The notes under the pieces: model-generated | Told to the model about the DNA's origin: nothing | Seen by the model: only the letters and a program-made list of their open reading frames with translations | Databases searched by the model: none | Shown here: in pieces, positions 26,465 to 34,152 of the stretch | Numbering within the stretch: the first letter of the stretch is position 1 | Layout: every line of letters begins with the position of its first letter | Translations under genes and position numbers: made by a program | From: an uncultured Victivallaceae bacterium | Lineage (GTDB): Bacteria; Verrucomicrobiota; Lentisphaeria; Victivallales; Victivallaceae | Reading direction: 5' to 3' | Assembly (NCBI GenBank): GCA_944392655.1 | Contig: CALXXL010000005.1 | Span: forward strand, 62,001-126,000 | Length of the DNA stretch: 64,000 bases

Positions 26465-27950
26465 AATCCAGCACCGATTTTAATACGTCAAAATAGTAGT
26501 GACCGTAGGATTCCCCAGTATGCTGGGTGTAATGGAGACCGGATTCGCCATCATTTTCTAAACAGACTGGCGAATTGCTCCATATTTCAACATTTTTACC
26601 CCGGAGCAGTTCAAAATCAGATTCCGGGGGATTCAGATATATCTGCCGGGTTATACGCAACTTCTGCCCATCAGGCAGAGATTCTATACAACGGTATAAC
26701 ACCGGTCCAACGTTCCCTCCGGCAATCACCGTTACCGGACGCTCTCCAATATCAGCGTCGGCAAAAAATTCCGCCAGCGTCTCCCGCATTGCATTTTCAT
26801 AACCAGATTCATCAATCGTTAAATTGGCACTGCAGGCCAGAAAACCGTTCTCCGCCAGAAAAAACAGATTGTCCACCGGCCACAGCTCATCATACCAGGA
26901 GCCAGGCTGGATGAACAGCACCGCTTTACCGCTATCCGCCGCCGGAATCGCCAGTTTGAGCAGACCTGAGCCCGGCGTCAAACCGCGTTCCACCAGATCA
27001 GGTATCTCAGCGTGCGGATACTCCTCCCATTTTACCTTGAAACCGGCGCCCGGCGCTTTGACCAGGCGTCCGGCAAATTCAATCTCTTCCGGCCACTCTG
27101 ATACCGGAACCGAAACAAAACCGTTTTGCCGCCGCAAAGCCGCAATGTTGCCAAAAAATTCACAGATCAAAGCATAGTCCAGATTATGACCACCGTGGTG
27201 AAAACAGCTGTAACCCTTTTCCGGCCAGCTGGGAGGACCGGTCATGAACAGCGAATAGCCGCCATTGGCATTGTCGGAGGCTACTACCGCACGCATATCG
27301 TCGTGCCCGCTGTCTCCCCAGGTGCTGATCGCCAACAGCGGCGGATGTGATGCTTCTTCATAATTATACGCCACTCCGGAACTGATCCACGCCGCAGCTT
27401 CAATCTGATCCGGCATGTGGCGACTCATGCCATGACTCATCACTGCCCCGGAGGAGTCCCCGAAAATAAACAGCTTGCGGTGCGGAATATCCAACTCGTC
27501 CTCCAGAATCTCCTTTATTTCAAAAATCTTTTCATACCAGCCGCTGGAGGCGTAGCTGCGATGGAGTTCCATTGGCAGAGTTTTATCAACTTCATAATCA
27601 AATGCTACCGTGAACAGCAGCATTCCATTCCGGGTGGTAAGTTCATAAAGCTGCGGACGCATCAACGCATTTTTGGCGTTGCCGAACGGCGCATAGAATA
27701 CTGTGGAAGTCGCAGCCGCATCATAATCACGCGGCAGAAGATATTCAACCCGTACTTCCGGTTCCGTCGGAATCTGCGAGGCAAAGGTGAAACAGCCCCA
27801 TGTTACAGCTTCGCCGCCCAGGACCGTGTCGTAACTCTTCCACTCCGAGTCCGGCGGCGGAAAGCATACCCGGTAACAGCAAAAAAGCACAATAAGAGCC
27901 GCCAGCAGCAGCAACGGCAGATACCATTCACGGAGAAATCTTAAAATCAT
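26454..27950 (-). CDS. Membrane-anchored alpha/beta hydrolase, apparently two domains
   Basis: Protein of 498 residues with a single N-terminal transmembrane helix (about 11-28). The first half contains a clear alpha/beta-hydrolase nucleophile elbow, FGDSSGAVMSHG (G-D-S-S-G), and later HHGGHNLDY, which may give the catalytic His. The second half (about 300-498) looks like a second, degenerate hydrolase fold, with VIAGGNVGPVLYR where the elbow would be (Asn for Ser). It probably works at the outer face of the inner membrane. It is three bases after the previous gene and overlaps the next by 11. Substrate unknown. Confidence 0.75.
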   Translation of the reverse strand: MILRFLREWYLPLLLLAALIVLFCCYRVCFPPPDSEWKSYDTVLGGEAVTWGCFTFASQIPTEPEVRVEYLLPRDYDAAATSTVFYAPFGNAKNALMRPQLYELTTRNGMLLFTVAFDYEVDKTLPMELHRSYASSGWYEKIFEIKEILEDELDIPHRKLFIFGDSSGAVMSHGMSRHMPDQIEAAAWISSGVAYNYEEASHPPLLAISTWGDSGHDDMRAVVASDNANGGYSLFMTGPPSWPEKGYSCFHHGGHNLDYALICEFFGNIAALRRQNGFVSVPVSEWPEEIEFAGRLVKAPGAGFKVKWEEYPHAEIPDLVERGLTPGSGLLKLAIPAADSGKAVLFIQPGSWYDELWPVDNLFFLAENGFLACSANLTIDESGYENAMRETLAEFFADADIGERPVTVIAGGNVGPVLYRCIESLPDGQKLRITRQIYLNPPESDFELLRGKNVEIWSNSPVCLENDGESGLHYTQHTGESYGHYYFDVLKSVLDYEP

Positions 27951-27953
27951 ACC

Positions 27954-28490
27954 CTACTTTATTATGATCTTTTTGTATTTGACCCGGTTACGCGTGCTTT
28001 CTTCGTTCTTCAACGTAAAACGGACTTTCCGCTGCGAGGAAAAGTAGTTCTGTAATACTGCCGATTCATTGTGCGCAAAAACATTTTTCCCAGTATAGTA
28101 AGCCAGCACTTTGTAGGTGCCGGCAAGCCAGAAAATGGTGAGCTCCGCTTCCGGATTGGCTTTCATTATGTCTTCTACTTCACGTTTGCAATCCGCATTC
28201 AAATAGCGAAGTTCCGTACCCTTCCACTGCGATTTCGGCGGAAGTACCAGAAGCGTGTCGGCATCGTAAAGCTCTACCGTTACTATACGCTCGTCATTCG
28301 CATAGGCGTTCGCCGAAAATACCTCCACAGTACGCATTACCTCCTCCCCGGCACGCTCATAGCGGCCGGCGTCAAACAGCATCAGCCAACCCAGAACTAC
28401 ACCGCAAAGCACCATGGCAATGACCAGAATTACAGTCATACCATTACCGAAAAAAAAGTTGAGGAGCTTTTTCTTATTCATAGGCATCAT
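27954..28490 (-). CDS. Small membrane-anchored protein of unknown function
   Basis: Protein of 178 residues: a basic N-terminus, one transmembrane helix (about 17-38) and a periplasmic domain of about 135 residues rich in beta-forming segments, ending in a strongly basic tail (RNRVKYKKIIIK). No motif is recognised. Three possible ATG codons occur in the first four codons. It follows the third pseudopilin-like gene by five bases and precedes the alpha/beta hydrolase by three, so it is likely an accessory of the same envelope system, similar in topology to minor pseudopilins or pilin-complex anchors. Confidence in the gene is high, in function nil. Confidence 0.75.
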   Translation of the reverse strand: MMPMNKKKLLNFFFGNGMTVILVIAMVLCGVVLGWLMLFDAGRYERAGEEVMRTVEVFSANAYANDERIVTVELYDADTLLVLPPKSQWKGTELRYLNADCKREVEDIMKANPEAELTIFWLAGTYKVLAYYTGKNVFAHNESAVLQNYFSSQRKVRFTLKNEESTRNRVKYKKIIIK

Positions 28491-28495
28491 CCTGA

Positions 28496-29251
28496 TTATT
28501 GAATTGTTATGATATAATCGCGGCCGGTGGGATCAACAAAGGCTCCAATCTTGGACTTGATCAGCATACCAGTTCGATCCATCGTTGTCCCTACATGACC
28601 ATCGGCGTAACCAACGTTCGCTTCTCCCTGATGACGCAGCGCTATCGCACGCGGAAAATAACTCAGCGCTCCTTCACAGCGTCTGGCAAATAATATGCAC
28701 TGGATCCCCGTTACCGCATCCCCCTTGTTTTCTCCACGCGTGTAGGCCGAGTCCGCCAGCAGTACAAAATCCGACGGAACAGGAATTTTCGACATGGCTA
28801 TAAATTGACCCGGATTGGTTTTGGTCTGCTCAATTATTTCACAGCCGCTCTCCGCATAGTCGTTCGGCATCGGAATAAACCAGGCAGCCCCGTATGCCTG
28901 GGCACTGTTCATCCCTCCACTGGCACTGATCCAGTTGTCCGGACACAACGTTACCGGACGCTCCGTTATCGGCGAACGCCCCGCTTTGGATAATTTGAAC
29001 CCAAGCTCTTCCGCTACTCCGGGCTGCCTGTACCACCCGGAATATTCATTGCCATACGTGCAGAGAAAATCATCGTTGTTATCCCCATATACCAGCAGCG
29101 CATTTACACATTGCTTGAGATTGCCGGAACAACTGATATCGCGCGCTTTGCCACGCCACGAAAACATCGTCGGCAGCCACAGCAGAAGCAGAACCACCAG
29201 AAGCACTATCAAGATAACAAGTTCAATCATGGAAAAATAACGTCTATTCAT
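28496..29251 (-). CDS. Prepilin-like protein with H-X9-DG C-terminal motif (third member)
   Basis: About 251 residues from the ATG at 29251, which overlaps the preceding gene's stop by eight bases and has GGAGGT eight bases upstream; a longer frame to 29350 lies inside the neighbour. The N-terminus RRYFSMIELVILIVLLVVLLLLW is a type IV pilin-like helix, but degenerate: Tyr precedes the cleavage-site Phe and TL is replaced by SM. The C-terminal signature RHQGEANVGYADGHVG fits the prepilin-associated H-X9-DG motif exactly. Four or more cysteines may form disulphides. It probably assembles with the two pseudopilins upstream in a type II secretion-like or pilus-like structure. Confidence 0.82.
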   Translation of the reverse strand: MNRRYFSMIELVILIVLLVVLLLLWLPTMFSWRGKARDISCSGNLKQCVNALLVYGDNNDDFLCTYGNEYSGWYRQPGVAEELGFKLSKAGRSPITERPVTLCPDNWISASGGMNSAQAYGAAWFIPMPNDYAESGCEIIEQTKTNPGQFIAMSKIPVPSDFVLLADSAYTRGENKGDAVTGIQCILFARRCEGALSYFPRAIALRHQGEANVGYADGHVGTTMDRTGMLIKSKIGAFVDPTGRDYIITIQ

Positions 29252-30026
29252 TTGTATTGACCTCCAAATAGGTGAGTTCTTCTCCTGTTGCATCAACATA
29301 CGCTCCAATTTTTGAATTGGCAAGTATCGACGACTTGTCCGCTGAATCACCTACATGCGCATCCGCATAGGCTAAGTTGGCCGTGCCGTTGTGACGCTCG
29401 CATATCGCCGCCGCTATAGGCGATGCCTTGCCTTCATCGCGACGGTAAAAGTGAGTACACTGTACTCCAGGCATTACCTCCGAACGCTTTTCAAATTTTG
29501 TATAGGCCGAGTCTGCTAAAATTACATAATTGGATATCGCAGGAATCGCATTCAACCGCAGATACTCCTCCGTTGTGTTGATCACTTCTTCGCACTTATA
29601 TGCCGCGTAATCCTCTGGAGATAATGCAAAACGCGGAGCTCCATAGGCAATGTTGCCATGCCATTCAACATCTTCATAACTGCCAGCCGGACACAGCGTT
29701 AATGGACGGTAGCTGCTGGGGCGGCGTGGCTCCTTCGGCATAACAAAACCAAGTTTTTCCGGCATTCCCGGTTGACGGAACCAACCCGTGTAATCCGGAC
29801 CGTAAAGCGCAACCCACCCGTTGTTCGTGTCACCATACATGATAAGGGCCATTACGCATTGACGCAGATTACTCGCACACTGCGTCTTTATTCCGGCTGC
29901 ACGCGCCTGACTCAGCGCCGGAAGCGAAATCGATACCAGAATACCGATTATCGCAACAACAATGAGCAGCTCAATCAACGTGAATTTATACCCCGGATAT
30001 TGGTGGATAACTCTGCGTGATTTCAT
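29244..30026 (-). CDS. Type II secretion/pilin-like protein, H-X9-DA variant (second member)
   Basis: Protein of 260 residues with the classical prepilin helix FTLIELLIVVAIIGILVSISLPAL starting at residue 15, followed by a globular domain and the C-terminal segment ERHNGTANLAYADAHVGD, the H-X9-DG motif with Ala for Gly. The residue before the cleavage-site Phe is Lys, not Gly, so processing by a standard prepilin peptidase is doubtful. Shares 89 identical bases (29683-29771) with the first member. Such genes are abundant in Lentisphaerota and Planctomycetes; their exact role is not settled. Confidence 0.87.
   Translation of the reverse strand: MKSRRVIHQYPGYKFTLIELLIVVAIIGILVSISLPALSQARAAGIKTQCASNLRQCVMALIMYGDTNNGWVALYGPDYTGWFRQPGMPEKLGFVMPKEPRRPSSYRPLTLCPAGSYEDVEWHGNIAYGAPRFALSPEDYAAYKCEEVINTTEEYLRLNAIPAISNYVILADSAYTKFEKRSEVMPGVQCTHFYRRDEGKASPIAAAICERHNGTANLAYADAHVGDSADKSSILANSKIGAYVDATGEELTYLEVNTNE
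29683..29771. repeat. 89-base perfect repeat, copy A (partner 30500-30588)
   Basis: Identical base for base to 30500-30588, in the same orientation inside two paralogous prepilin-like genes whose flanking codons differ. Confidence 0.95.
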
Positions 30027-30069
30027 CTGATGCGCTCCTGTTTATTCATTAGTAATTCTTAAATAAGGC

Positions 30070-30837
30070 CTAATCCAGTTCAAAATGTGTCAGCTCCTCT
30101 CCGGAAATATCTATGTACGCACCCACCAGAGAGTTGTTTAATAAGGACGCTTTGTCAGATGAGTCGCTGACATGCGCATCCGCATAGGCTAAATTGGCCG
30201 TACCAAGATGCCGTTCACACACAGCATAGGATATCGGCGATGCCGCACCCTCATCTCGCCGCGCAAAATGAAGACACTGCGCCCCTGCCAATACCTGCGG
30301 CCGGGGATCAAAACGGGTGTAGGCGGTGTCTGCCAGAAGTACATAGTTCGATATCGCAGGAATCGCACTTATACGCAGGTATTCTTCCGAGCCATTGATG
30401 ACTTTCTCGCATTTGTAGTTAGCGTAATCTTCCGGAAATAACGCAAAGTAAGGTACACCGTAGGCTACATTGTCCACCCACCTGATACCTTCATCCACCC
30501 CAGCCGGACACAGCGTTAATGGACGGTAGCTGCTGGGGCGGCGTGGCTCCTTCGGCATAACAAAACCAAGTTTTTCCGGCATTCCCGGCTGACAGTACCA
30601 CCCCGTATAGGACGGACCGTAGATCGTTACCCAGCCGCCATTGGCGTCACCATACATTATTAACGCCAGCGCACTCTGCTTTAAATTGTTCGCACACTGC
30701 GTTTTTACCCCGGTCGCACGCGCTTTGCTCAGCACGGGAAGCGCAATCGATACCAAAATACCAATTATCGCAACCACAATAAGCAGTTCGATCAGGGTAA
30801 AATATCTGGCTGTGTATCTCTCCGGCACTTTCCGCAT
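30070..30837 (-). CDS. Type II secretion/pilin-like protein, H-X9-DA variant (first member)
   Basis: Protein of 255 residues, paralogue of the next gene. The prepilin helix FTLIELLIVVAIIGILVSIALPVL starts at residue 14, with Tyr rather than Gly before the Phe. The C-terminal motif is ERHLGTANLAYADAHVSD. It opens a seven-gene leftward operon whose later genes encode membrane-anchored hydrolases and an O-antigen-ligase-like protein. A promoter at 30989-31017 and a leader of about 145 bases holding a small ORF lie upstream. Confidence 0.87.
   Translation of the reverse strand: MRKVPERYTARYFTLIELLIVVAIIGILVSIALPVLSKARATGVKTQCANNLKQSALALIMYGDANGGWVTIYGPSYTGWYCQPGMPEKLGFVMPKEPRRPSSYRPLTLCPAGVDEGIRWVDNVAYGVPYFALFPEDYANYKCEKVINGSEEYLRISAIPAISNYVLLADTAYTRFDPRPQVLAGAQCLHFARRDEGAASPISYAVCERHLGTANLAYADAHVSDSSDKASLLNNSLVGAYIDISGEELTHFELD
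30500..30588. repeat. 89-base perfect repeat, copy B (partner 29683-29771)
   Basis: Encodes the central segment around EKLGFVMPKEPRRPSSYRP; identical in DNA to the next gene, including third codon positions. Confidence 0.95.
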
Positions 30838-30870
30838 CTTATATATATCCCTCCGCGTTGCAGGGCGAAT

Positions 30871-30939
30871 TTATTTTTTTATCATCTGGATTAATTGGCA
30901 ACAGCATGGCTTCCCATGGCGTGGAAAGCCGCATTTCAT
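30871..30939 (-). CDS. Small Cys-rich leader ORF (22 codons)
   Basis: A short frame, MKCGFPRHGKPCCCQLIQMI plus two lysines, starts with ATG at 30939 preceded by AAAGGAAATAAAG. It lies in the leader of the pseudopilin operon and ends 34 bases before the first pseudopilin start. The coding DNA also contains an inverted repeat (GGCTT...AAGCC). It may be a regulatory leader peptide or a relic of a longer N-terminal extension. Weak evidence: one good ribosome-binding site and position. Confidence 0.3.
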   Translation of the reverse strand: MKCGFPRHGKPCCCQLIQMIKK

Positions 30940-30988
30940 TTCTTTATTTCCTTTAATAATATACTAAATACTAATATTGTTTGTGGTA

Positions 30989-31017
30989 ACTATGAATCTC
31001 TTTACAATATAAGTCAA
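30989..31017 (-). promoter_or_regulatory. Putative promoter of the pseudopilin operon
   Basis: Minus strand TTGACT (31012-31017), 17 bases, CATAGT (30989-30994). Confidence 0.45.
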
Positions 31018-31073
31018 GCAAATTAATCAGAAAAAATGAAAATATTTTACGAAAACTGTTACTTTTTTACAGA

Positions 31074-31178
31074 TTTAATTCACGCAGAAGCTCTTCCAGA
31101 TGCGGCTTGAGCCAGCCGTCCGGATAACAATCCCACAGCGACTTCTTTAAGCTGCGCAACGCCAGCGTTGCCGAAATC
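31074..31178 (-). pseudogene. 3'-end fragment of the gene at 34153-36120 (direct repeat copy A)
   Basis: These 105 bases match 34169-34273 with only two mismatches and in the same orientation. They encode the last 35 or so residues of the large protein (TLALRSLKKSLWDCYPDGWL ... LRELN) and end in a stop, here after LNL. No start or upstream part exists: at 31179 the similarity ends sharply and AT-rich sequence follows. Either a remnant of a deleted paralogue or a copy of the target made when the 31179-34168 block was inserted. Confidence 0.85.
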
Positions 31179-31283
31179 TGTGCTAATTGTCAACTATTAT
31201 TTTCCGTATGATGTCTTCTTCATACCTTGTATCTTCTATCAACAACAAATTTTTCAGAGAAACATAAACTCTTTTGGTTATAA

Positions 31284-32192
31284 TCAGTGTTTTATTCCTG
31301 ATTTTTTTACACCTTTAACGACCAGCAGCGCCGCCAGCAGAGCTCCCAGCACAACCAGAAGCGCTATCATTATTACCTTTAGATCCGGGAGACGGGACTC
31401 TTCGGCATAGGCCGCCGCCGGAAAATCATCCGGATTGTTTATTACCGGAACAGCGTCGGGATTCTTAAGCGAAAACTCCACATCTTCCGTGTCCGGTGTG
31501 AACTTTGTATAGCGGCGTTCCCCCAGAAGCGCGCCGTCCTGAGAAAAGTTCTGGATGAGATACATGAAATTATCCTTTACCCCAATCCGGAAGAGCTGTT
31601 TGGCTACCAGCTGCTTTGCATATTCCTGACGTTTCGCCGCCGCTTCTTCTCTGGTCGTATTGAGCAGAATCGCCAGGGATTCGTCATCCAGCGGAATATT
31701 CTGGATTATCTCGTAACAATCTATTCCGTTGTGGCTTACCACCGGAGTTGCGGCATACTCATAGTCGCACTTTAACGTCTGGTCATAACCCAGCACGTTC
31801 TGAAAGGTGCCGTCCAGCAGTTTCGGGATCATTCGGCCGATGTTGCTCCGCCAGTCTTCAATTTCATTCTTTACCGGACGATCTTCAATAAGTTGAAAAA
31901 TGCCGTCGTTATTGACCAGAATTACCAAATCCATATCGGCGTCGGTCTTTAAATCGGCACGGTATTCCACCTTGCCGTCCGCTGTGTGCCGTTTACTGAA
32001 CTTCCCGTCCGGACGCAACCCGGATGTGCGTTTCCCGAAAGGATAATTAAGTGTTACTGTAAAATCACTGTCCAGACAGCATTGCGCCGAGTTCAACACC
32101 GTCTCCCGCGGCGGAGGGAGTTCTTCGACGGCATAAAGCAGACCAGAGAATAACGCAATAGTTAATACTATATGTTTAAGACTGAAATTCAT
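31284..32192 (-). CDS. LolA-like exported protein with C-terminal membrane anchor
   Basis: Protein of 302 residues with a signal peptide (1-21, cleavage near YAVEE), a periplasmic domain of about 240 residues and a C-terminal transmembrane helix (about 268-290) followed by a basic tail. The domain has alternating beta strands (VEYRADLKTDADMDLVILVNNDGIFQLI) and the phrase NGIDCYEIIQNIP, similar to NGVECYILTAKYP in the protein at 36206-37246; both resemble LolA/MucB-type lipoprotein carriers, but this is a pattern judgement only. Base composition is host-like, unlike the AT-rich peptide gene 21 bases upstream. GAGGGT precedes the start. Confidence 0.65.
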   Translation of the reverse strand: MNFSLKHIVLTIALFSGLLYAVEELPPPRETVLNSAQCCLDSDFTVTLNYPFGKRTSGLRPDGKFSKRHTADGKVEYRADLKTDADMDLVILVNNDGIFQLIEDRPVKNEIEDWRSNIGRMIPKLLDGTFQNVLGYDQTLKCDYEYAATPVVSHNGIDCYEIIQNIPLDDESLAILLNTTREEAAAKRQEYAKQLVAKQLFRIGVKDNFMYLIQNFSQDGALLGERRYTKFTPDTEDVEFSLKNPDAVPVINNPDDFPAAAYAEESRLPDLKVIMIALLVVLGALLAALLVVKGVKKSGIKH

Positions 32193-32213
32193 TACTTATT
32201 ACCCTCAGATTAA

Positions 32214-32504
32214 TTAATTCTGCTCAATAAAACAAATACTGAAATCTGATTGATGGCATGCAATACATATTGTTAGGTCTCCCCAAGGACAAATATCAAT
32301 ACCTAATGGATTTGCAATAGACTCTGCATGGTTATCTATTGTGATTTGTTCTTGATCCTGTTTTTGAGGATTATAGCTATCAGAAGATAATGCGGTATTT
32401 TCTGCTGATAGTATACGGGGAGATAAAATACAGACACCTAAGATAGATGCCACAGAAATCATTTTTCCTGTTTGATCAATTATGATATTTTTTTCTTTAT
32501 TCAT
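32214..32504 (-). CDS. Small Cys-rich peptide, candidate substrate of the adjacent radical SAM enzyme
   Basis: Protein of 96 residues starting six bases after the stop of the radical SAM gene, with GGAG nine bases before the ATG. The N-terminal part holds a hydrophobic stretch (15-28) that ends in LSAEN, like a signal peptide or membrane leader. A polar linker follows (36-66), then a C-terminal region with Cys72, Cys80, Cys83 and Cys91 spaced among Asp, Trp and His (DICPWGDLTICIACHQSDFS). Radical SAM/SPASM enzymes often install thioether or carbon-carbon links in short Cys- or Asp-containing peptides encoded beside them, so this is a plausible RiPP precursor. No family is recognised. AT-rich like its partner. 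Confidence 0.6.
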   Translation of the reverse strand: MNKEKNIIIDQTGKMISVASILGVCILSPRILSAENTALSSDSYNPQKQDQEQITIDNHAESIANPLGIDICPWGDLTICIACHQSDFSICFIEQN

Positions 32505-32510
32505 GATTAT

Positions 32511-33882
32511 CTACTCCTTATTTTTTTGTGTTTTTTCATATTTATTATCTTTTATTTGCCAATAAAAGTAAGCGGCTTGTTCAATATATGCCTTTCTACG
32601 GAAACAATGGTTGTCGTTTGAACCAAAAGTTCCATTTTTATCTGCCCATTCCCAAGGACATTGTCCTCCACAAATTGATTCTGCCCAACATGAAGAACAA
32701 CGTGAATTACGTACGTCTTCATAAAATTGCCAAAAGCGTTTGCTTTTTTCAATATCTAATTTATCATATATGTTTCCTATTTTCCAACCAGGCATTCCAG
32801 AAAATCGACAACATGGATATAAAGAACCATCTGCTCCAACGTTTAATGAATAACGACAAGCGCCACAGTGAAATATAGATGCATCATTATGCTTGAAAGT
32901 ATTAATCGCCTGCAAAAAACGGCGATATGGATTATACACGCATTTCCCATTTTTAAAATCTTGTATCAGCTTGGATAACAATGTCTCATTTTGTTTGATT
33001 AGTTTCTGATAATCGTCTTGATCAAAAGTTAAATTATAGTAGCGGTAATTAGGACTTAAAACCGGTTCAACAATAATTTCTTTAGGCGCTAGTTTATCTA
33101 GAGAATTAAGTAATGTCAGCAATGGAGGCGGATGGTGGGTCATAGTACAACGTATGACATAAGGATTATCATGTCTTTGTAATACAGACAATCCATTTAA
33201 AATCTTGTTGTAAGAATTAGAACCATCAGCCATAGGACATTGCGAGTTATGAACTTGAGGCGGCCCATCTAAACTTACCATGGTTTTTACTTTAAATTTA
33301 TAAATTAAAGTGGCGATATCGTCGTCTATTAATGTTCCGTTGGTTGTAATACGAAAATTAACTTTTTTATTGGCTTTTTTAGCAGCTGAAGATGCATATT
33401 CTAACGCAAAACGAAAACCGGTTTTATTTAAAAGCGGTTCTCCTCCAAAAAATAAAATATCAATATTTTTTCGTTTTCCGGACACATTAATTAGAAAATC
33501 TATTGCTTTTTGAGCCGTTTGTTTAGACATTAGCGTTTCATTTTTTTTACCACAAAAACAATATTTACAAGACATATTACATGCTTCTGCAAGCATTAAT
33601 TCTATTGAAACTAAATCGGTGTATTCATTCCATTGATTTAATTCAAGCTGATGGATCTCGTTTAATGGGGCGCATTCAATATATTTATGTAATATATCAC
33701 TCTTTGTAAGATCATCTATGGCTGCAATAAATAATGCTATACTGTTAGAGGAATAGTGTGCTTTTTTTATTAATTGGATTGCATCATCAATAGTATAACT
33801 GACTTCTGAATACCATATTGATAAAAAGTCAAAAAAAAATTTTGTTGATTTTGTAAAAAATACAATTTTTTACATCGAACAT
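32511..33882 (-). CDS. Radical SAM/SPASM peptide-maturase-like protein, frame broken near the 5' end
   Basis: Radical SAM enzyme with the CxxxCxxC cluster motif (CNMSCKYC), FFGGEPLL and a C-terminal SPASM region with nine cysteines for auxiliary iron-sulphur clusters (CGAC, CCRF, CSSC, CGGQC and a final Cys). The uninterrupted frame with a start codon (32511-33596, 361 residues) begins only five residues before the first Cys and lacks a ribosome-binding site. Upstream, the frame stays open for more than 80 codons without any start. An ATG at 33882 reads 17 codons in the next frame (MFDVKNCIFYKINKIFF) and would join if one base of the nine-A run at 33831-33839 were absent, giving about 456 residues with a normal N-terminal domain. 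AT-rich, likely transferred. Confidence 0.78.
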
Positions 33883-34152
33883 AAAATAACAATCAAGTAT
33901 TTTAAAAATGTGAAAAGCTGGTTTTTGCATATATTTTCATTGTAAAATTTATTAATATCAATCTACATTAGCGTATTGTATTATTTTTTTCAAGTATATT
34001 TTGGTGAAATTAATGTAAAAATATTAAAATTATGTGTAAATGATTTTTTTAATTCACTGTTATCATGAATGAAACTATATGCAATTTTTTAATACATACG
34101 TTTGTAGTACGTCGTGATGACAATGTTTTAAGATAAAATTATACAAATATGT
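33883..34152. other. AT-rich non-coding stretch upstream of the radical SAM gene
   Basis: Very AT-rich DNA with no convincing gene. It holds the presumed promoter region of the radical SAM-peptide pair (for example TTCACA, 17 bases, TGTTAT just before the ATG at 33882) and the stop of the large gene that begins at 36120. Composition differs sharply from 34.2 kb onward. Confidence 0.5.

Noticed and set aside
32552-32752. 66-codon minus-strand frame inside the radical SAM gene
   Set aside because: It lies in an alternative frame of the SPASM-coding region, with no ribosome-binding site and no recognisable composition.
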